Made by a program: the position numbers and the translations under genes
The notes under the pieces: model-generated
Told to the model about the DNA's origin: nothing
Database searches by the model: none
The model's input: only the letters and a program-made list of their open reading frames with translations
Origin: JBBKWU01 sp037969035
GTDB lineage: Bacteria; Pseudomonadota; Alphaproteobacteria; Micavibrionales; Micavibrionaceae
DNA length: 64,000 nucleotides
Assembly: GCA_037969035.1 (NCBI GenBank)
Contig: JBBKWU010000021.1
Location: 95,929-159,928 of the forward strand
Direction: 5' to 3'
In this document: piece after piece, positions 52,543 to 61,663 of the stretch
Layout: each line of letters starts with the position of its first letter
Numbering within the stretch: position 1 is the first letter of the stretch

Positions 52543-53553
52543 ATGAACTGGTTAACGAATTTTATACGTCCCAAAATCCGCTCGATTGTTGAGCCAAAAG
52601 AAGTGCCTGACAATCTATGGCAGAAATGTCCTTCTTGCGAAGGCATGCTGTTTCATCGTGACCTAACGGAAAATCTAAATGTCTGTTCACATTGTGGGCA
52701 TCATTTAAAAATTTCCGTATTCGAGCGTCTGGATTTATTGTTCGATAATGAACGCTACAAAAAAATTGCACTGCCGCATGCGTCTCATGACCCGTTAAAA
52801 TTTAAAGACCGTAAGCGTTACGCAGACAGGCTGCGCGACACACGCCAAAAAACAGGTCGTGATGATGCCATCGTTGTCGCCAGCGGTAAAATTAACGGCT
52901 TACCGACCATCATTGCTGCGTTTGACTTCTCATTCATGGGTGGGTCAATGGGTGCCGCTGTGGGCGAAGGCCTCGTTATTGCGTCAGAGCACGCTGTGAA
53001 AGAAAATGCCGCATTGATCGTTATTCCCGCATCAGGTGGCGCGCGCATGCAAGAGGGCTTAATTTCGCTCGTACAAATGCCGCGCTCTATTGTCGCCGTG
53101 GAACGGGTCAAAAATGCAGGATTACCTTATATTGTATTGCTAACCGACCCGACAACCGGCGGCGTCAGCGCGTCATTTGCAATGGTGGGTGACATTCATA
53201 TCGCTGAGCCTGGTTGCATGATCGGCTTTGCCGGCAAGCGCGTTATTCAAGAAACCATCCGCGAAGAACTTCCCGATGACTTCCAAACCGCTGAATACCT
53301 TGTGGAACACGGTATGGTTGACATGGTTGTGCCCCGTTATGAGCTAACGGATACAATTGGTCAAATTCTTGACCTTCTCATGACCCCTGAGCGTAAATAC
53401 AGCGCGAAAGATGATCGTGATAAGGACAAAAAAAATGCGCGGAGCACTGCAACCAAGAATGATGGTAAATCACCTTCTGCTGGTGCGAAGAGCGCTGCCA
53501 ACAGCAACCTCGTAGAAAGCACGGCCGCCCCGAAAGAGGCCGCCAGCAAGTAA
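52543..53553 (+). CDS. accD: Acetyl-CoA carboxylase carboxyltransferase subunit beta AccD
   Basis: Transfers CO2 from biotin to acetyl-CoA for fatty acid synthesis, with AccA. The 336-residue protein has the N-terminal zinc ribbon (C29, C32, C48, C51) and the crotonase-like core (FMGGSMGAAVGEGL, ASGGARMQEGLISLVQM, TDPTTGGVSASFAMVGD). The last 45 residues are a charged, Ala/Ser-rich tail beyond the usual end. GGAG precedes the ATG. folC follows at once. Confidence 0.96.
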   Translation: MNWLTNFIRPKIRSIVEPKEVPDNLWQKCPSCEGMLFHRDLTENLNVCSHCGHHLKISVFERLDLLFDNERYKKIALPHASHDPLKFKDRKRYADRLRDTRQKTGRDDAIVVASGKINGLPTIIAAFDFSFMGGSMGAAVGEGLVIASEHAVKENAALIVIPASGGARMQEGLISLVQMPRSIVAVERVKNAGLPYIVLLTDPTTGGVSASFAMVGDIHIAEPGCMIGFAGKRVIQETIREELPDDFQTAEYLVEHGMVDMVVPRYELTDTIGQILDLLMTPERKYSAKDDRDKDKKNARSTATKNDGKSPSAGAKSAANSNLVESTAAPKEAASK

Positions 53554-54870
53554 ATGCAGAGCTGCACCATGAATGCACCTCAATTTTCAAACTCTCTTGA
53601 AGAGAAGATTGCACATCTGTACAGTCTGCGCACAGGTGATGGGCGTGTGACAGAAGGGTTCAGGCCGAACTATTTAAAGTTATTAAAGACCCTTGGTGAC
53701 CCGTATTTGCACCTCCCGCCCACCATCCACGTCGCAGGAACAAACGGCAAAGGCTCAACCATAGCCTTTTTACGCGCGATGCTAGAGGCTGCAGGCTATA
53801 AAGTCCACGTCTATACCTCACCGCATTTGATACGGTTTAATGAGCGCGTAACCCTCGCAGGGCAAGAAATCCTTGATGCGCCGCTAGAGGTGCTCATAGA
53901 CGAGGTTATGAGGCTCAACGCAAGCGCACCGATCACATTCTTCGAGTTTGTAACAGCGCTTGCCTTTACAGCCTTTGTCCGCACGCCAGCCGATATTGTT
54001 TTGCTAGAAACAGGAATGGGGGGGCGGCTTGATTGCACGAACGTTATCCCTGCGCCGCTTGCCAGTATCATCACACCGATCTCTTTTGACCATATGGAGT
54101 TTCTTGGTGATACATTGAAAGCCATCGCCGTTGAAAAAGCGGGGATCATGAAAAGCGGGTCATTATGTGTCACGAGCACGCAAGATAAATCTGTACGCGA
54201 CGTTTTAAAAACCGCCGCCGACGCTACAAATTCCGTAATATATTGCCATAATGGTGATTGGTGTGTTGACGCACATGGTTCAAATATGACCCTGCGCATC
54301 GGTTCAGATGAATTCACATATCCGCGCCCGAATCTTGTTGGCCCGCACCAGATTATCAATGCAGGAACGGCGATTGCCTGCCTGAAGCTACAAAACCAAT
54401 TCACTGTGTCAGAGGCACAAATTACCGCTGGTTTGCAAAACGCGCATTGGCCCGCACGGCTCGAACGTATCAAAAGGGGCGCGCTATATGGTGCCCTGCC
54501 TGATACGTGGCAGCTTTGGTATGATGGTGGACACAACGAAGCAGGGGCGTTAATGCTCGCCGCGCAAGCAGATATCTGGAAAAAACAAGATGATTTACCG
54601 CTGCATTTGATTATTGCCATGAAGCACACAAAGGATGTCAAAGCCTTTATCGGGCATTTAGCACCCTACGCCGCCAGCATCACAATTGCCGAATATGATG
54701 ATTTTTATACCTATGACGAATTGGCACCAATACTGGAAGAAGTCGCGCAATGCCCCGTTTCACGCTTTGAAACCGCCGATAAATTTGTTGGAAACCATTG
54801 CAAATCAAAGGATGGGCGCGTTTTACTTTGCGGGTCATTATATTTCAATAATATGAAAAATATTCTTTGA
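53554..54870 (+). CDS. folC: Folylpolyglutamate/dihydrofolate synthase FolC
   Basis: Adds glutamate to folates. The 438-residue Mur-ligase-type enzyme has the ATP loop HVAGTNGKGSTIAFL, TSPHLIRFNERV, LLETGMGGRLDCTN, SFDHMEFLGDT and a DGGHNEAGA C-terminal motif. Start taken directly after the accD stop; an ATG five codons later is equally possible. A strong promoter for the next gene overlaps its stop codon. Confidence 0.95.
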   Translation: MQSCTMNAPQFSNSLEEKIAHLYSLRTGDGRVTEGFRPNYLKLLKTLGDPYLHLPPTIHVAGTNGKGSTIAFLRAMLEAAGYKVHVYTSPHLIRFNERVTLAGQEILDAPLEVLIDEVMRLNASAPITFFEFVTALAFTAFVRTPADIVLLETGMGGRLDCTNVIPAPLASIITPISFDHMEFLGDTLKAIAVEKAGIMKSGSLCVTSTQDKSVRDVLKTAADATNSVIYCHNGDWCVDAHGSNMTLRIGSDEFTYPRPNLVGPHQIINAGTAIACLKLQNQFTVSEAQITAGLQNAHWPARLERIKRGALYGALPDTWQLWYDGGHNEAGALMLAAQADIWKKQDDLPLHLIIAMKHTKDVKAFIGHLAPYAASITIAEYDDFYTYDELAPILEEVAQCPVSRFETADKFVGNHCKSKDGRVLLCGSLYFNNMKNIL

Positions 54871-54896
54871 CACACCGCAACAAATATGTGTATAAA
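54867..54896 (+). promoter_or_regulatory. Near-consensus promoter of the 54934 gene
   Basis: TTGACA (54867-54872), 18-base spacer, TATAAA (54891-54896). The -35 overlaps the folC stop. The expected transcription start is about 30 bases ahead of the gene, a clear housekeeping-type promoter. Confidence 0.7.
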
Positions 54897-54933
54897 GGCG
54901 CACGTTAATTTACGTAAAACAAAAGGGCGTGAC

Positions 54934-55440
54934 ATGCACAACTTAACTACAGATTTTGAAACCGTTCAATACAGCAAACCCGCAATCAAAAAGCAAAACC
55001 TGAACTTTGTTCGTGAGGGACATTACGTTATTTTTGACGGACAGGAAGCATTGATCGAAGATTTCGCGCCGCGGCTAAGTTATGACTCTCCGCTAATGGA
55101 AGAAACCTATTATTTCCAAAGCCCGCAGGGTATAGCTGAAGATGCAAAAGTTAAAATCGACGGGGTTTGGCATGATTTTGATTCACAGCGGATCAAGCCT
55201 GTTCCTGTATCTGAAACGCTGGATTTGCCCTCTAATTTCATCAAAGGAGCGAGAATTCGCATGTTTGGTTGTGATGACACAGTACAAAATATCTATTTAC
55301 TGAAGACGCCAGAAGATTCAAAAGGCCGCGTCACCTTTGATTGTAATGTTTTTGTAAACTGTGAGTATAACCCGCGTAAGGTCCACATTTTCACAGGAGA
55401 TGGTGTCAAAGGCTATTCTTTAGGGTATGCCCGCACCTAA
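54934..55440 (+). CDS. Hypothetical protein (168 residues)
   Basis: Not recognised. The product is soluble, beta-rich, with many Tyr, Phe and Asp (NFVREGHYVIFDGQEALIEDF; SKGRVTFDCNVFVNCEYNPRKVHIFTGDG) and no signal peptide. The ATG at 54934 has AAGGG ahead of it and follows a strong promoter, so it is transcribed alone and probably well. The earlier in-frame opening at 54886 overlaps the promoter. Confidence 0.72.
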   Translation: MHNLTTDFETVQYSKPAIKKQNLNFVREGHYVIFDGQEALIEDFAPRLSYDSPLMEETYYFQSPQGIAEDAKVKIDGVWHDFDSQRIKPVPVSETLDLPSNFIKGARIRMFGCDDTVQNIYLLKTPEDSKGRVTFDCNVFVNCEYNPRKVHIFTGDGVKGYSLGYART

Positions 55441-55548
55441 ACGCCCGTTTATTTGCATTTCATCACCCTTTTTTCATACTTTTTTCCTATAATTTAACTG
55501 TAAAATCAGGTTATACTGGCATTACAGCAAATAAAGAGGAAACACGCG

Positions 55549-56229
55549 GTGGACACATTAACAGTCAATGTTGCTGACTTCGAAGACCTGCCGGAGTTCA
55601 AAGCCGAAGGTTGGAACGCGCATCTTGACGCGCGCATGCGTCATGGAAAATGCTTTGCTTATGCGCTTGATGACCAATCGATGGCCATCTTGCCCGGCAA
55701 AGGGAATGAGCGCATCACCGAGAACACATCAATGATTGAATCCCTTATGGGGTCTAATATTGCGCTGACCGCCCCTCCGGGATTACCGTACGAAGGTAAT
55801 TTGGCAAACTACGCCACAAAACAATGGCAAAATATGGTTAAACGCGATGGTATGATTCCTGTGGAGCCCGATGAAAACGGTGTTCTGAACGTACCTGAAG
55901 GCGCATCGCTTCTTTTTCTAGCGGTTCAGCAAAAACTTGATCCACTAACACGTGATATGAAGCCAAGCCGTCATTGGTATCGGGCGGACCGTCCGCATGA
56001 AGGATCGGATCAGGTCACGTTCTCGCATTGGGATGGTGATAGCACTCCAAAACGTTACACAGGCATGGACAACATTACAAACCCGTGGAAACAGTGTGCC
56101 TTTGATAAATACCAACCCGTTGGTTATTTCCTTGTTGCTTCGAAAAAAACGCTAGAAGAGCAAAGTGGCGTTCAAAATGTTGTCGCCGCCAAAGCTATGC
56201 AAAGCACGGCACTCACTCTTACCCCTTAA
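55549..56229 (+). CDS. Hypothetical protein (226 residues)
   Basis: Not recognised. GTG start with GAGGAAA upstream. The product is soluble with mixed alpha/beta elements; notable segments are LTAPPGLPYEGNLANYATKQWQNM and a His/Trp/Asp-rich SRHWYRADRPHEGSDQVTFSHWDGD. No membrane segment. It stands alone between the previous unknown gene and the chvI operon. Function cannot be inferred. Confidence 0.7.
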   Translation: MDTLTVNVADFEDLPEFKAEGWNAHLDARMRHGKCFAYALDDQSMAILPGKGNERITENTSMIESLMGSNIALTAPPGLPYEGNLANYATKQWQNMVKRDGMIPVEPDENGVLNVPEGASLLFLAVQQKLDPLTRDMKPSRHWYRADRPHEGSDQVTFSHWDGDSTPKRYTGMDNITNPWKQCAFDKYQPVGYFLVASKKTLEEQSGVQNVVAAKAMQSTALTLTP

Positions 56230-56333
56230 CATTAGGCCATTGCCCTGATATAAACCCAATTCAACCTTATTCATGTCACATATTGGATTTATTCCTTAAA
56301 CCAGCTATATATCAATGGTAGAGGAAAAAATGC

Positions 56334-57044
56334 ATGGCTCATAAAATTACATTGGTCGATGACGACCGCAATATTTTGACATCCGTTTCGATGGCGCTTG
56401 GCGCTGAAGGGTACGATGTTAAAACCTATAATGATGGCGAAGAAGGTCTAGCAGGTATTCAAGAAAATGTGCCGGATTTGGTCGTTCTGGATATAAAAAT
56501 GCCTCGCATGGACGGCATGGAGGTTCTCTCCAAACTGCGCGAGAAATCAAATATCCCTGTTATTTTTCTAACATCCAAGGATGATGAAGTAGATGAAGTC
56601 ATTGGCCTTCGTATGGGTGCGGATGATTACATCACAAAACCCTTCTCGCAGCGTCTTTTGATTGAGCGTATTCGCGCATTATTACGCCGTGAAGAGTTGC
56701 GCAAACAAGACACAACCGACAATACCGCCAAAGATGACGGCGACACGATCATACGCGGTAAATTGACCCTTGATGATGCGCGTCACGTTAGTGCATGGGG
56801 CGGTAAATACGTCAACCTTACTGTTACTGAATATCTGCTGCTCAAGGCTCTTGCCTTGCGTCCGGGTCATGTTAAAAACCGTGACCAGTTGATTGATATG
56901 GCGTATGGTGAGAATATATACGTGGATGATCGTACGATTGATTCTCATATCAAACGCATCCGCAAAAAATTCCGTAATGTCGATAATGACTTCGCACAAA
57001 TCGAAACTCTCTATGGCGTTGGCTATAAATACAAAGAAGAATAA
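56334..57044 (+). CDS. chvI: ChvI-type response regulator (OmpR family)
   Basis: The 236-residue protein has a receiver domain with phospho-acceptor D53 (LVVLDIKMPRMDG) and Lys in DYITKPF, and a C-terminal OmpR-type winged helix (VNLTVTEYLLLKALALRPGHVKNRDQLIDMAYGENIYVDDRTIDSHIKRIRKKF). Together with the kinase below and rapZ/ahcY nearby this identifies the ChvI/ChvG pair, which controls envelope and acid/stress responses in alphaproteobacteria. The kinase gene starts 32 bases before its end. Confidence 0.94.
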   Translation: MAHKITLVDDDRNILTSVSMALGAEGYDVKTYNDGEEGLAGIQENVPDLVVLDIKMPRMDGMEVLSKLREKSNIPVIFLTSKDDEVDEVIGLRMGADDYITKPFSQRLLIERIRALLRREELRKQDTTDNTAKDDGDTIIRGKLTLDDARHVSAWGGKYVNLTVTEYLLLKALALRPGHVKNRDQLIDMAYGENIYVDDRTIDSHIKRIRKKFRNVDNDFAQIETLYGVGYKYKEE

Positions 57045-58701
57045 ACATTCCGATCCTCGGAAAAAATCTGCGCGGAAACGCTCCGGCGGTCTTACGCTGC
57101 GCATTCTCTCGGTGAACCTCATTGCACCTGTTGTTTTGGTTGTTGGGCTTTTATATTTGGGGCAATACCGTGAAAGTCTTATCAAAGCAGAGCTAGAAAC
57201 ATTGCGCACCCAAGCGCAGCTTTTTGCAGGTGCCATTGCCGAAGGCGCAGTACGCCCCGTACAAACAGGAAAACCCCTGTTTTTTGCCAAACCCGAAGAA
57301 ATTGAGATGCTCATCCCCGAGCTGTCACGCCGTATGGTGCGCCGCCTTGGGGAAACCACAGATAGCCGCACCCGCTTGTTTGATGTAAATGGAAAACTGA
57401 TCGGCGATTCAAATCAACTAGTCGGGCCTGGGGGCATGGTGCAAATCGTGTCATTAGAACCGCTTGATGATGATTTTGCGCTTTCTGCTATGGCGGCCTA
57501 TATGGGCACAAAAGTGCTTGAGCTTATGCCCGCTCGAACACAGTTGCCGAAATATGTACGCCGTTCTTCTAAGAAAGCGGAGGATTACCCCGATGTTGTT
57601 CACGCGCTCCAAGGCAATGTAAACGCCACAGCATGGCAAGACGAAGAAGGTCGCATCATTTTATCAGCAGCAGCACCCGTACAAAAAGTCAAAAACATCA
57701 TGGGCACGATTTTATTGACCCGTGAGGGTCATGAAATCGAACGCGCCATGATCAGGGTACGCTTTGACGTGCTGACTGGGTTTTTAGGCGCGCTCAGCGT
57801 CACGATTTTTCTCTCGCTCTATCTCGCAGGCATTATCGGCAGACCGCTAAAACAGCTCGCAAAAGCCGCAGAGGCCGTACGGCAAGGCAAGGGGCGGCAC
57901 ATTGACATTCCTGACCTTAGTCACCGCCAAGATGAGATTGGCGAGCTATCGCACGCGCTCCTCGATATGACACAGGCCTTATGGGATCGCATGGACACGA
58001 TTGAGCGTTTTGCAGCCGATGTCGCCCATGAGATCAAAAACCCCCTCACAAGCCTTCGTAGTGCCGTAGAAACCGCCTCACGGGTCAAAGGTAAGGATCG
58101 TGAAAAACTCATGACCATCATTGAACACGACGTGCAACGCCTTGATCGTCTGATCAGTGATATATCCAATGCCTCACGCCTTGATGCCGAATTATCGCGC
58201 GAAGAAATGGGCACTGTTGACCTTCGCAATCTTTTGGAGCGTTTGATTGATATTCACCGCAATCCGCTGGAACGGGCATCAGATGAAAAACCTGACAATG
58301 ATCAGCAAGAAGATATCAAGATCACGCTCGATATGTCCGCAGGCAGCAACATAATGGTGCGCGGTGTTGAAAGCCGTTTGGCACAGGTATTTGAGAACCT
58401 AATCAGCAACGCCCTTTCGTTCTCCCCCAAAGACGGACAAGTTCAGATAAAGGTGCGCGAAGAACATGGTGACGCGATCATCACCGTCGAAGATAACGGT
58501 CGCGGTATTCCTGAAAACAAGTTAGGCAATATCTTCGAGCGTTTTTATACCGAACGCCCCAAGCACGAAGATTATGGTCGTCATTCAGGGTTAGGGCTGT
58601 CCATTGCCAAACAAATCATTGCCGCGCATCAAGGCTCCATTTTTGCTGAAAATCGCGAGGAAGGCGGTGCGCGCTTTACTGTCATCCTTGAAAAATCATG
58701 A
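57013..58701 (+). CDS. chvG: ChvG-type sensor histidine kinase
   Basis: Membrane kinase for ChvI. The 562-residue protein has membrane helices at about residues 30-52 and 254-276, a periplasmic sensor between them, a HAMP domain, the H-box ADVAHEIKNPLTSLR with phospho-His at 339, and the ATPase domain with FENLISNALSFSPKDG, EDNGRGIP and GRHSGLGLSIAKQI. The start at 57013 overlaps chvI; the much longer opening at 56893 is only a shifted-frame reading of the chvI end. The sensor is typical in length for ChvG. Confidence 0.92.
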   Translation: MALAINTKKNKHSDPRKKSARKRSGGLTLRILSVNLIAPVVLVVGLLYLGQYRESLIKAELETLRTQAQLFAGAIAEGAVRPVQTGKPLFFAKPEEIEMLIPELSRRMVRRLGETTDSRTRLFDVNGKLIGDSNQLVGPGGMVQIVSLEPLDDDFALSAMAAYMGTKVLELMPARTQLPKYVRRSSKKAEDYPDVVHALQGNVNATAWQDEEGRIILSAAAPVQKVKNIMGTILLTREGHEIERAMIRVRFDVLTGFLGALSVTIFLSLYLAGIIGRPLKQLAKAAEAVRQGKGRHIDIPDLSHRQDEIGELSHALLDMTQALWDRMDTIERFAADVAHEIKNPLTSLRSAVETASRVKGKDREKLMTIIEHDVQRLDRLISDISNASRLDAELSREEMGTVDLRNLLERLIDIHRNPLERASDEKPDNDQQEDIKITLDMSAGSNIMVRGVESRLAQVFENLISNALSFSPKDGQVQIKVREEHGDAIITVEDNGRGIPENKLGNIFERFYTERPKHEDYGRHSGLGLSIAKQIIAAHQGSIFAENREEGGARFTVILEKS

Positions 58702-58720
58702 CCCGAGGCTATAACAAACC

Positions 58721-59554
58721 ATGAAAAAAGATATTTTAATTATCACGGGATATTCAGGCGCAGGCATTTCATCGGCGTTAAAGCATCTTGAAGATGCGGG
58801 TTATGAGGTTTTCGATAATATGCCGCTTACCTTAGTTGACTCAGTCCTTAAGGACACGAATACGGGTCAAAGCGTAGCGATCGGAATCGACACCCGCACA
58901 CGCGGTTTTGACCCGCAACGGCTCATCGATAAGGTTCATGAAAAAAATGCGCATCTCGTGTTTTTAACATGTGACGAAACAATTCTGCAAAAACGCTTCA
59001 CCGAAACACGCCGCCGCCATCCCATGGCTAAAGATCGTCCTGTTAGTGCCGGCATTCAAAAAGAACAAGACATCCTCCGCCCTTTGATCGAAAAAGCGGG
59101 CGAGTTAATTGACACATCAAACCTATCTATCCATGATCTGCGCCGCATCCTCGAAGGCTTATACGGCGTGGGACAGAAGGGGCGCTTAACCGTCACGCTC
59201 ATGTCCTTTGGCTTTCGACACGGGATTCCGCGCGAAGCCGATATTGTGATGGATGTAAGATTTTTGAAGAACCCGCATTGGGATAAAGATTTAAAACCCA
59301 TGACAGGCAAAGACAAGCCTGTGGGTGATTACATTGCTACAGATGAAAATTTTGAACCGTTTTTGAACCGCTTCAAGTCAATGATCGAACCACTGCTTCC
59401 GTGCTACGCGCATGAGGGGAAAAGCTATCTCACCCTTGCGATTGGCTGCACGGGCGGGCATCATCGCTCCGTTTACACAGTGGAATGCCTCGGGTCATGG
59501 CTCGCTGATTTAGAGGTCATGACGCACATTCAGCACCGTGACATCGACCGTTAA
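58721..59554 (+). CDS. rapZ: RapZ-like RNase adapter / nucleotide-binding protein
   Basis: RapZ regulates amino-sugar synthesis in E. coli by guiding RNase E. The 277-residue protein has the two-domain layout of the family (N-terminal P-loop; C-terminal domain GIPREADIVMDVRFLKNPHW and GCTGGHHRSVYTVECL). The P-loop is GYSGAGIS (residues 10-17): the Walker Lys is Ile16, so ATP binding by that loop is doubtful. In relatives this gene follows chvG and hprK; here hprK is missing and rapZ follows chvG by 19 bases. Confidence 0.9.
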   Translation: MKKDILIITGYSGAGISSALKHLEDAGYEVFDNMPLTLVDSVLKDTNTGQSVAIGIDTRTRGFDPQRLIDKVHEKNAHLVFLTCDETILQKRFTETRRRHPMAKDRPVSAGIQKEQDILRPLIEKAGELIDTSNLSIHDLRRILEGLYGVGQKGRLTVTLMSFGFRHGIPREADIVMDVRFLKNPHWDKDLKPMTGKDKPVGDYIATDENFEPFLNRFKSMIEPLLPCYAHEGKSYLTLAIGCTGGHHRSVYTVECLGSWLADLEVMTHIQHRDIDR

Positions 59555-59647
59555 GGTTTAGGGTTTGTCGTATAATCATGGTTTGCTGTGATTACTTGCC
59601 CGGATTTTTCTCCATCACGTGAAGAACAAAGGCCGATTAAAACACTT

Positions 59648-60046
59648 CTAGTTAAGCTCATCATAGAACTCCTCTTCGATTGCCAGCACGGCATTTTCCT
59701 TGGAAACGCCTTTGCCCTCTTCATGGGCATAGAAAATGATATGCGTTTTATTTGAATTCTGGCGTTTCGGAGCATGGTAATAATAAAGCCGCTTATCCGT
59801 TTCACGTGACAAATCAATCACTTCATCTTCGTGACCGTTTAGTAGTGCCACAAGATTCATGACCGTTTTTTCCGATAGTGACGGATCTTCATCTGCGTCT
59901 AAAACCGTATAGTCACCAATTGGTTCATAACGCTTACGATCTTCTTGTTTTTTGATAATAAGAAACGAATGTTCATGCAACGGATTGCGGCGGTAACTAT
60001 AAAGCTCGCCTTCTGTACTGCTGTTAAAGTGATTAAATGACATCAA
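59648..60046 (-). CDS. Hypothetical protein inserted between rapZ and ahcY
   Basis: The 132-residue product (SFNHFNSSTEGELYSYRRNP and on) is acidic, with KTHIIFYAHEEG near the end and no signal or membrane segment. Not recognised. It reads opposite to all its neighbours and occupies the place where alphaproteobacteria usually encode EIIA-Man and HPr/NPr, but it shares no visible resemblance to them. A coding call rests on length and acceptable codon use. Confidence 0.6.
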   Translation of the reverse strand: MMSFNHFNSSTEGELYSYRRNPLHEHSFLIIKKQEDRKRYEPIGDYTVLDADEDPSLSEKTVMNLVALLNGHEDEVIDLSRETDKRLYYYHAPKRQNSNKTHIIFYAHEEGKGVSKENAVLAIEEEFYDELN

Positions 60047-60174
60047 AGCCCTCTATATTATTAGTTTTTTTGCGGTTTCGGGTTAAAAACCCTTGTAATT
60101 TTATCGAACCACCCTTAATTTTTGCCATGAAATTGTAAAGATTTCATAAATATATGAAAATTTAGGAGAATATT

Positions 60175-61485
60175 ATGACAGCTGCTGCACACGCCGTAGA
60201 GAACGACTACAAAGTAAAAGATATCGGCCTTGCCGATTGGGGGCGCAAGGAAATTGCGATTGCCGAAACAGAGATGCCTGGTCTTATGGCTTTGCGGACG
60301 GAGTTCGGTAAAGAACAACCCCTAAAAGGCGCGCGCATTGCGGGCTGCCTTCACATGACAATCCAGACAGCTGTGCTGATCGAGACATTAACTGCGCTCG
60401 GCGCTGAAGTCCGTTGGAGCTCATGCAACATCTTCTCAACGCAAGATCAAGCAGCCGCAGCGATTGCCGCAACAGGCGTTCCTGTATTCGCGTGGAAAGG
60501 CGAAACAGACGAAGAGTATGATTGGTGCATCGAGCAAACAATCCACGGCGCAAACGGTTGGAAGCCAAACATGATTTTGGATGATGGCGGCGACCTTACA
60601 GTCATCATGCACCAAAAATACCCGCAATATTTCGACGATATCCGCGGCGTTTCCGAAGAAACAACAACAGGCGTGATGCGTTTGTTCGAAATGGAAAAGA
60701 AAGGCACATTGCTTTGCCCTGCGATCAACGTGAACGATAGTGTGACCAAATCCAAATTCGATAACAAATATGGCTGCCGTGAGTCACTGGTTGACGGTAT
60801 CCGCCGCGCCACAGACGTTATGATGTCAGGCAAGGTTGCTGTTGTTGCTGGTTTTGGTGATGTTGGTAAGGGGTCTGCGGAATCACTTCGTTCTGCTGGT
60901 GCTCGTGTACTCGTCACAGAAATTGACCCTATTTGCGCGCTTCAAGCCGCAATGGAAGGTTTCGAAGTTGTCACAATGGAAAATGCTGTACCACGTGCTG
61001 ATATTTTCGTGACTGCCACAGGTAACAAAGACATCATCACGATGGACCATATGCGGGGCATGAAGGATCGCGCGATTGTCTGTAACATCGGTCATTTCGA
61101 CAATGAAATTCAAACCGAACCGTTGCGCAATTTGAAGTGGCACAATGTTAAGCCTCAGGTTGACGAGATTGAGTTCCCTGATGGCAAGCGCGTCATTTTA
61201 CTCGCCGAGGGTCGTTTGGTGAACCTTGGTTGTGGCACGGGTCACCCAAGCTTTGTGATGAGCGCATCATTCACAAACCAGACTCTGGCGCAAATCGAGC
61301 TTTGGAAAAACAACGGTAAATACGAGAATAAAGTTTACGTGTTGCCGAAGCATCTTGATGAAAAAGTGGCCGCGCTGCACCTTGAAAAACTTGGTGTACA
61401 GCTAACGACACTAACAAAAGATCAGGCCGAATATCTAGGCGTGGAAACAGACGGCCCGTTCAAAGGCGATCTATACCGCTACTAG
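60175..61485 (+). CDS. ahcY: Adenosylhomocysteinase AhcY
   Basis: Hydrolyses S-adenosylhomocysteine to adenosine and homocysteine, relieving inhibition of methyltransferases. The 436-residue enzyme has the substrate segment LHMTIQTAVLIETL, SSCNIFSTQDQAAAAIA, the NAD-binding GFGDVGKG and the C-terminal LDEKVAALHLEKLGV...DGPFKGDLYRY. AGGAG precedes the ATG. The leader carries an ATGAAA/TTTCAT hairpin near 60128-60148 but nothing I can call an SAH riboswitch. Confidence 0.96.
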   Translation: MTAAAHAVENDYKVKDIGLADWGRKEIAIAETEMPGLMALRTEFGKEQPLKGARIAGCLHMTIQTAVLIETLTALGAEVRWSSCNIFSTQDQAAAAIAATGVPVFAWKGETDEEYDWCIEQTIHGANGWKPNMILDDGGDLTVIMHQKYPQYFDDIRGVSEETTTGVMRLFEMEKKGTLLCPAINVNDSVTKSKFDNKYGCRESLVDGIRRATDVMMSGKVAVVAGFGDVGKGSAESLRSAGARVLVTEIDPICALQAAMEGFEVVTMENAVPRADIFVTATGNKDIITMDHMRGMKDRAIVCNIGHFDNEIQTEPLRNLKWHNVKPQVDEIEFPDGKRVILLAEGRLVNLGCGTGHPSFVMSASFTNQTLAQIELWKNNGKYENKVYVLPKHLDEKVAALHLEKLGVQLTTLTKDQAEYLGVETDGPFKGDLYRY

Positions 61486-61512
61486 AATCACGTTTTTTTA
61501 ACATGATCTTCT

Positions 61513-61555
61513 AAATTACCCTCAATTTTACACCCAAAATTGAGGGTAATTTTTT
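61513..61555 (+). terminator. Very strong terminator after ahcY
   Basis: A perfect 17-bp stem (61513-61529 with 61536-61552) containing ACCCTCAATTTT/AAAATTGAGGGT, six-base loop, T-run. It shows that ahcY is not cotranscribed with the genes beyond. Confidence 0.95.
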
Positions 61556-61663
61556 ACCAAACAGACACAACGATTCCTCTTATTTTATCATTGACAACAG
61601 AACCCAAAAGCTTAGACTTTTTAAAATTATAATTCAAAAATATTATTTTTCAGGGAGAATACC

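Noticed and set aside
53811..54641. Leftward reading frame of 276 codons inside folC
   Set aside because: Antisense of a complete FolC with all motifs; biased Ser/Cys composition and no start signals.
56893..57012. Longer start of chvG, 40 codons upstream
   Set aside because: This stretch is the chvI C-terminus read in another frame; the ATG at 57013 gives a normal ChvG N-terminus.
60047..60174. SAH or SAM riboswitch before ahcY
   Set aside because: Only short A/T-rich hairpins are seen; none of the conserved riboswitch cores could be recognised.
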